From the NCBI GenBank assembly GCA_910584865.1, contig CAJUCE010000075.1, positions 1 through 7,933 on the forward strand: a stretch of DNA of 7,933 nt, in the 5' to 3' direction. The notes below the pieces were generated by a model that saw nothing but the letters and a program-made list of their open reading frames with translations, had not been told where the DNA came from and ran no database searches. The position numbers were made by a program, and so were the translations under genes. Numbering within the stretch: the stretch's first letter is position 1; the number at the start of each line of letters is the position of its first letter. The DNA comes from an uncultured Acetatifactor sp. (GTDB taxonomy: Bacteria > Bacillota > Clostridia > Lachnospirales > Lachnospiraceae). This document shows, piece after piece, positions 5,838 to 7,933 of the stretch.

Positions 5838-5883
5838 AGGCCAAGGTTGGCAAAAAATATTTTCAATAAGGAGGATGATATCA

Positions 5884-6534
5884 ATGAACATTAGTTTCAA
5901 TGCAGGGAGTTCTGGAGGATACAGTAGTATCAACAAAAACAGTGCGCAGTATAAAGCTGTTGAAAGGGATCATTTGAGTGCCATCATTGCAAATGAAGCA
6001 AGCATGTCCGAAAAGGAGCGGTTGATTTATGAAACATTTGGCGGACGGGATACTATCATTAAAAATTACATGAAATTATATGACTCTAATGGAAATTTCC
6101 TTAATGCTTATGGCGTAGCAGGAATGTGCGTAGATGGAAAAAGCCCTTCGGAATATAATCAGATTATAAATGTTTCCGAAGACTGGCGACAAGAGATGTT
6201 TGATATGGTCAAAAGGGAGTTCATACAAGAAAATGGTGTTGCGAATGGGGATACAACCAAAAGAACATCACTGTATACGGCGTATCAAAAAAGCATTAAG
6301 ATTGATGACCGATTGAAAGGTACATGGACGCTTGGGCAATATGAAAAAGCGTATAATAAGGCTTTTTATGATGCGGTAAAGGCGGCTAATCCGAATTGGC
6401 AACAGGGACAGCCGTTTGATTCCAGAATACTGGACAGCGTTACAAGGGAATCCGTAGAAAGCCAGCTTGTCAAAAGTGGCAATACATTTGTGAAAAAATC
6501 ATCTTCGGGTAGCACATTGGATATGAAGATATGA
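5884..6534 (+). CDS. Conserved hypothetical protein, second of three DUF-type genes
   Basis: This 216-residue protein has no signal peptide or membrane segment. It opens with MNISFNAGSSGGYSSINKNS, a polar Ser/Gly/Asn/Tyr-rich leader. A conserved-looking core follows: MSEKERLIYETFGGRDTIIK, LYDSNGNFLNAYGVAGM, REFIQENGVANGDTTKRTS, and DRLKGTWTLGQYEKAYNKAF. This resembles Firmicutes domains of unknown function that I loosely associate with the DUF3879/DUF4885 groups; I am not sure of the family. The C-terminus TLDMKI parallels the preceding gene. ATG 5884 lies 9 nt after AAGGAGG (5868-5874), while ATG 5875 would abut it. The gap from the previous gene is 97 nt. The DNA is AT-rich (about 28% GC over 6061-6120 by hand count), unlike the third gene. 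Confidence 0.8.
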   Translation: MNISFNAGSSGGYSSINKNSAQYKAVERDHLSAIIANEASMSEKERLIYETFGGRDTIIKNYMKLYDSNGNFLNAYGVAGMCVDGKSPSEYNQIINVSEDWRQEMFDMVKREFIQENGVANGDTTKRTSLYTAYQKSIKIDDRLKGTWTLGQYEKAYNKAFYDAVKAANPNWQQGQPFDSRILDSVTRESVESQLVKSGNTFVKKSSSGSTLDMKI

Positions 6535-6583
6535 TCTTTACACCTTATTCCACAGAGGTGCATAAATTTATGCCTTTGCGGAG
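6517..6583 (+). repeat. Shared 3' module, copy 2: LDMKI codons plus palindromic hairpin
   Basis: This is the counterpart of 5769-5837. After the stop, CTTATTCCACAGAGGTGCATAA corresponds to the first copy's flank. GCATAAATTTATGC (6560-6573) is a perfect 14-bp palindrome. Flanking CCACAGAGG (6550-6558) and CCTTTGCGG (6573-6581) also pair, with one G-T and one mismatch, giving a longer hairpin. No T-run follows, so a simple terminator is unlikely; processing, pausing or a protein site are options. Confidence 0.55.
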
Positions 6584-6645
6584 GTGTGGGGTAGCTCTAA
6601 ATGATAAAGGATTTAATCAAAACAAAGTAAAGGAGAGTGCAGATT

Positions 6646-7692
6646 ATGAATATTGATTACAGCCAGTTTTACAGAGGAACAACAAATATCCCATCATATG
6701 GAAGCGGTGCGTATAAGAAGGACACCCTTGTAAAATATGAGTTCAACACAACGGATGAGCATGGCAACAAGGTCATGGATAAGATGTCAAGGGAAGAAAC
6801 CCTGCAGGCAATGAAAGACATCCGTTCACAGTATGGGGATGCAGTCATTGTGGAATTTTCAGGAGACGGCATGGCTGCTCTTGTGGAAGGAAAGAAAGGC
6901 AGCATGGTGCCGGAAGATAAGGAAGCGATGGAGGCAAAAAATGCGGCGTTCCAAAAGGATATCGTGCAGATTGACAATTCCTTAAATGACCTTCCGGCAT
7001 ATTCGGGTATGTATGGCGCAGATAAGGCGGTTGCATCAGCACTGGAGAACTGTAGCAAAGAGGAGCAGGGATTCGTGTATGACATCATTCGGCAGAATTT
7101 CCTTGTGGGGAACAGCGGTTCCATGACAGAGGAGGAGCGGCAGGCGAATATCTCGCTCGGCATGAAGAAAGCAGAATATGCGGCACAGAACTTTATCCCG
7201 GAGGAAAGCAGGGAGGCATTTCTGGAAGCGATGGAGTCCATTGCAAAATTGGCAAGCGCAGGAAAAGCCGACAGCAGCGGGAACATGGATTATGGCGTTG
7301 CAAAAGCCAGGTATCTTGGGCATGGTAGCGGCCTTGTCCAGACCACAAACGCGCTTGGCATGATGCAGGCGATGGATAAGGACGCATATGCCGAGTACCA
7401 GAAGATGGGCCAGAACGATGATGGCGGGCTCAGTGCATTGAAATACCTTACAAACTGGTATGCAGGCGCAGTAAAGAAAGACCCTTTGATGGTTGATGCT
7501 TACGAAAAACAGTCGGAGGAATATGTGGAGAAAAACGTGAAAGACCGGGAGCTGGATACAACCTTTGCGGACATAAAGACGGAAAGCAAAGCAGTCTTTT
7601 TTGAGAGCCTGAAAATGTTCCAGAATAACAATCCGAATTTCCTCTCATCCATCATAAACCGGGAACTGGCATCAAAGTTTTGGGGATTTTAG
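6646..7692 (+). CDS. Conserved hypothetical protein, third of three DUF-type genes
   Basis: This 348-residue protein has no signal peptide or membrane segment and no domain I can name. It opens with MNIDYSQFYRGTTNIPSYGS, again a short polar Tyr/Ser/Gly-rich leader. An N-terminal block follows (VKYEFNTTDEHGNKVMDKMS, then REETLQAMKDIRSQYGDAVI and VEFSGDGMAALVEGKKGS). The remainder is mostly helical and charged and ends ELASKFWGF, without the LD(L/M)KI tail of the two preceding genes. ATG 6646 is preferred: AAAGGAG (6629-6635) ends 10 nt before it, whereas GTG 6637 is too close. The gap from the previous gene is 111 nt, same strand. Its GC content (about 50% over 7141-7200 by hand count) is higher than that of the second gene, so the trio may have been assembled from separate sources. 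Confidence 0.8.
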   Translation: MNIDYSQFYRGTTNIPSYGSGAYKKDTLVKYEFNTTDEHGNKVMDKMSREETLQAMKDIRSQYGDAVIVEFSGDGMAALVEGKKGSMVPEDKEAMEAKNAAFQKDIVQIDNSLNDLPAYSGMYGADKAVASALENCSKEEQGFVYDIIRQNFLVGNSGSMTEEERQANISLGMKKAEYAAQNFIPEESREAFLEAMESIAKLASAGKADSSGNMDYGVAKARYLGHGSGLVQTTNALGMMQAMDKDAYAEYQKMGQNDDGGLSALKYLTNWYAGAVKKDPLMVDAYEKQSEEYVEKNVKDRELDTTFADIKTESKAVFFESLKMFQNNNPNFLSSIINRELASKFWGF

Positions 7693-7933
7693 GCATTATT
7701 GATGGTACAGTAACGGGGGAGGTCTGCCACGGCTACATATCCCCAATAAGGCACAGAGGACGAACAGGCTAATTGATGGAGGCTCTGCAGCATTATGAAA
7801 AAGAACATTATATTGTGGTTGGCTGTCGGACGGCGAATTGAGGGAGACGCAAACAGCAGATTATTTTTCCAACCTTTGTCCCATTGACCGCGCAGTGCCG
7901 TCTGTGAATGCATGATCCTGCCGAAAATGCGGC
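7693..7933. other. Right flank without a supportable gene
   Basis: Only very short frames occur here, for example ATG 7776 to a stop at 7841 (21 residues), without a good ribosome binding site. ATTGATGG occurs twice (7698-7705 and 7772-7779). CACAGAGG at 7752-7759 repeats part of the 3' module seen after the first two DUF-type genes, but with no matching hairpin. No terminator with a T-run is visible after the third gene. The last nine bases, AAATGCGGC, match the left edge of REP-like copy 1, so a third copy may begin at the window edge. Confidence 0.4.

Noticed and set aside
5841..5858. Terminator at GCCA-aggt-TGGC followed by an A-run
   Set aside because: A 4-bp stem followed by A residues, not T, cannot be a plus-strand intrinsic terminator, and no minus-strand gene needs one here.
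6669..7286. Long minus-strand open frame (205 codons) inside the third DUF-type gene
   Set aside because: It is antisense to a gene with good codon structure and ribosome binding site; its Ser/Phe/Ala-rich composition is typical of an antisense shadow.
7776..7841. Short frame of 21 codons after the third DUF-type gene, possible gene remnant
   Set aside because: Too short, no ribosome binding site, and no recognisable family; kept only as unassigned flank.

Overview
The window reads as low-to-moderate-GC Firmicutes chromosome, most likely a gut Lachnospiraceae-type clostridium. The support is strong AGGAGG-type ribosome binding sites, a BlaI/M56 (BlaR1-like) regulatory pair, CX4CX2C radical SAM proteins, and a DUF6033-like protein of a kind I associate with Lachnospiraceae. 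This is inference from family recall; there is no rRNA, tRNA or housekeeping gene to fix the taxon. No transposase, integrase, CRISPR array or RNA gene is visible.

Layout. (1) Positions 1-600 carry no convincing gene. Positions 385-532 hold an array of about eight TTTGGCAAAA-like units spaced 18-21 bp apart, six direct then two inverted, followed by a plausible rho-independent terminator at 574-598. (2) Positions 652-3111 form a regulator/enzyme cassette: an HxlR-family repressor on the minus strand, a divergent promoter region with AGTA/TACT half-sites, and two tandem paralogous radical SAM genes. It lies between two 32-bp direct copies of a REP-like hairpin repeat (29/32 identical). (3) Positions 3126-4942 hold a perfect 12-bp inverted repeat, then a BlaI/MecI-type repressor overlapping an M56 (BlaR1/MecR1-like) membrane metalloprotease. 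The protease lacks the penicillin-binding sensor domain and carries a different, AT-richer outer domain of roughly 110 residues. (4) Positions 4977-7692 hold three same-strand genes of unknown function, each with its own Shine-Dalgarno. The first is DUF6033-like; the first two share a C-terminal LD(L/M)KI tail and a related 3' flank with a palindrome. (5) Positions 7693-7933 hold no supportable gene. The last bases may begin a third copy of the REP-like repeat.

Working model (inference). The HxlR protein, which has cysteines at positions 15 and 112, probably represses itself and the radical SAM pair in response to a thiol-reactive or redox signal. The BlaI/M56 pair is a proteolytic signal-transduction module whose sensor has been replaced. 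The three downstream genes may be its output, although a plausible separate promoter (TTGGAT-N17-TATTAT) sits at the end of the protease gene. The REP-like copies separate the two cassettes and could have mediated their assembly by recombination.
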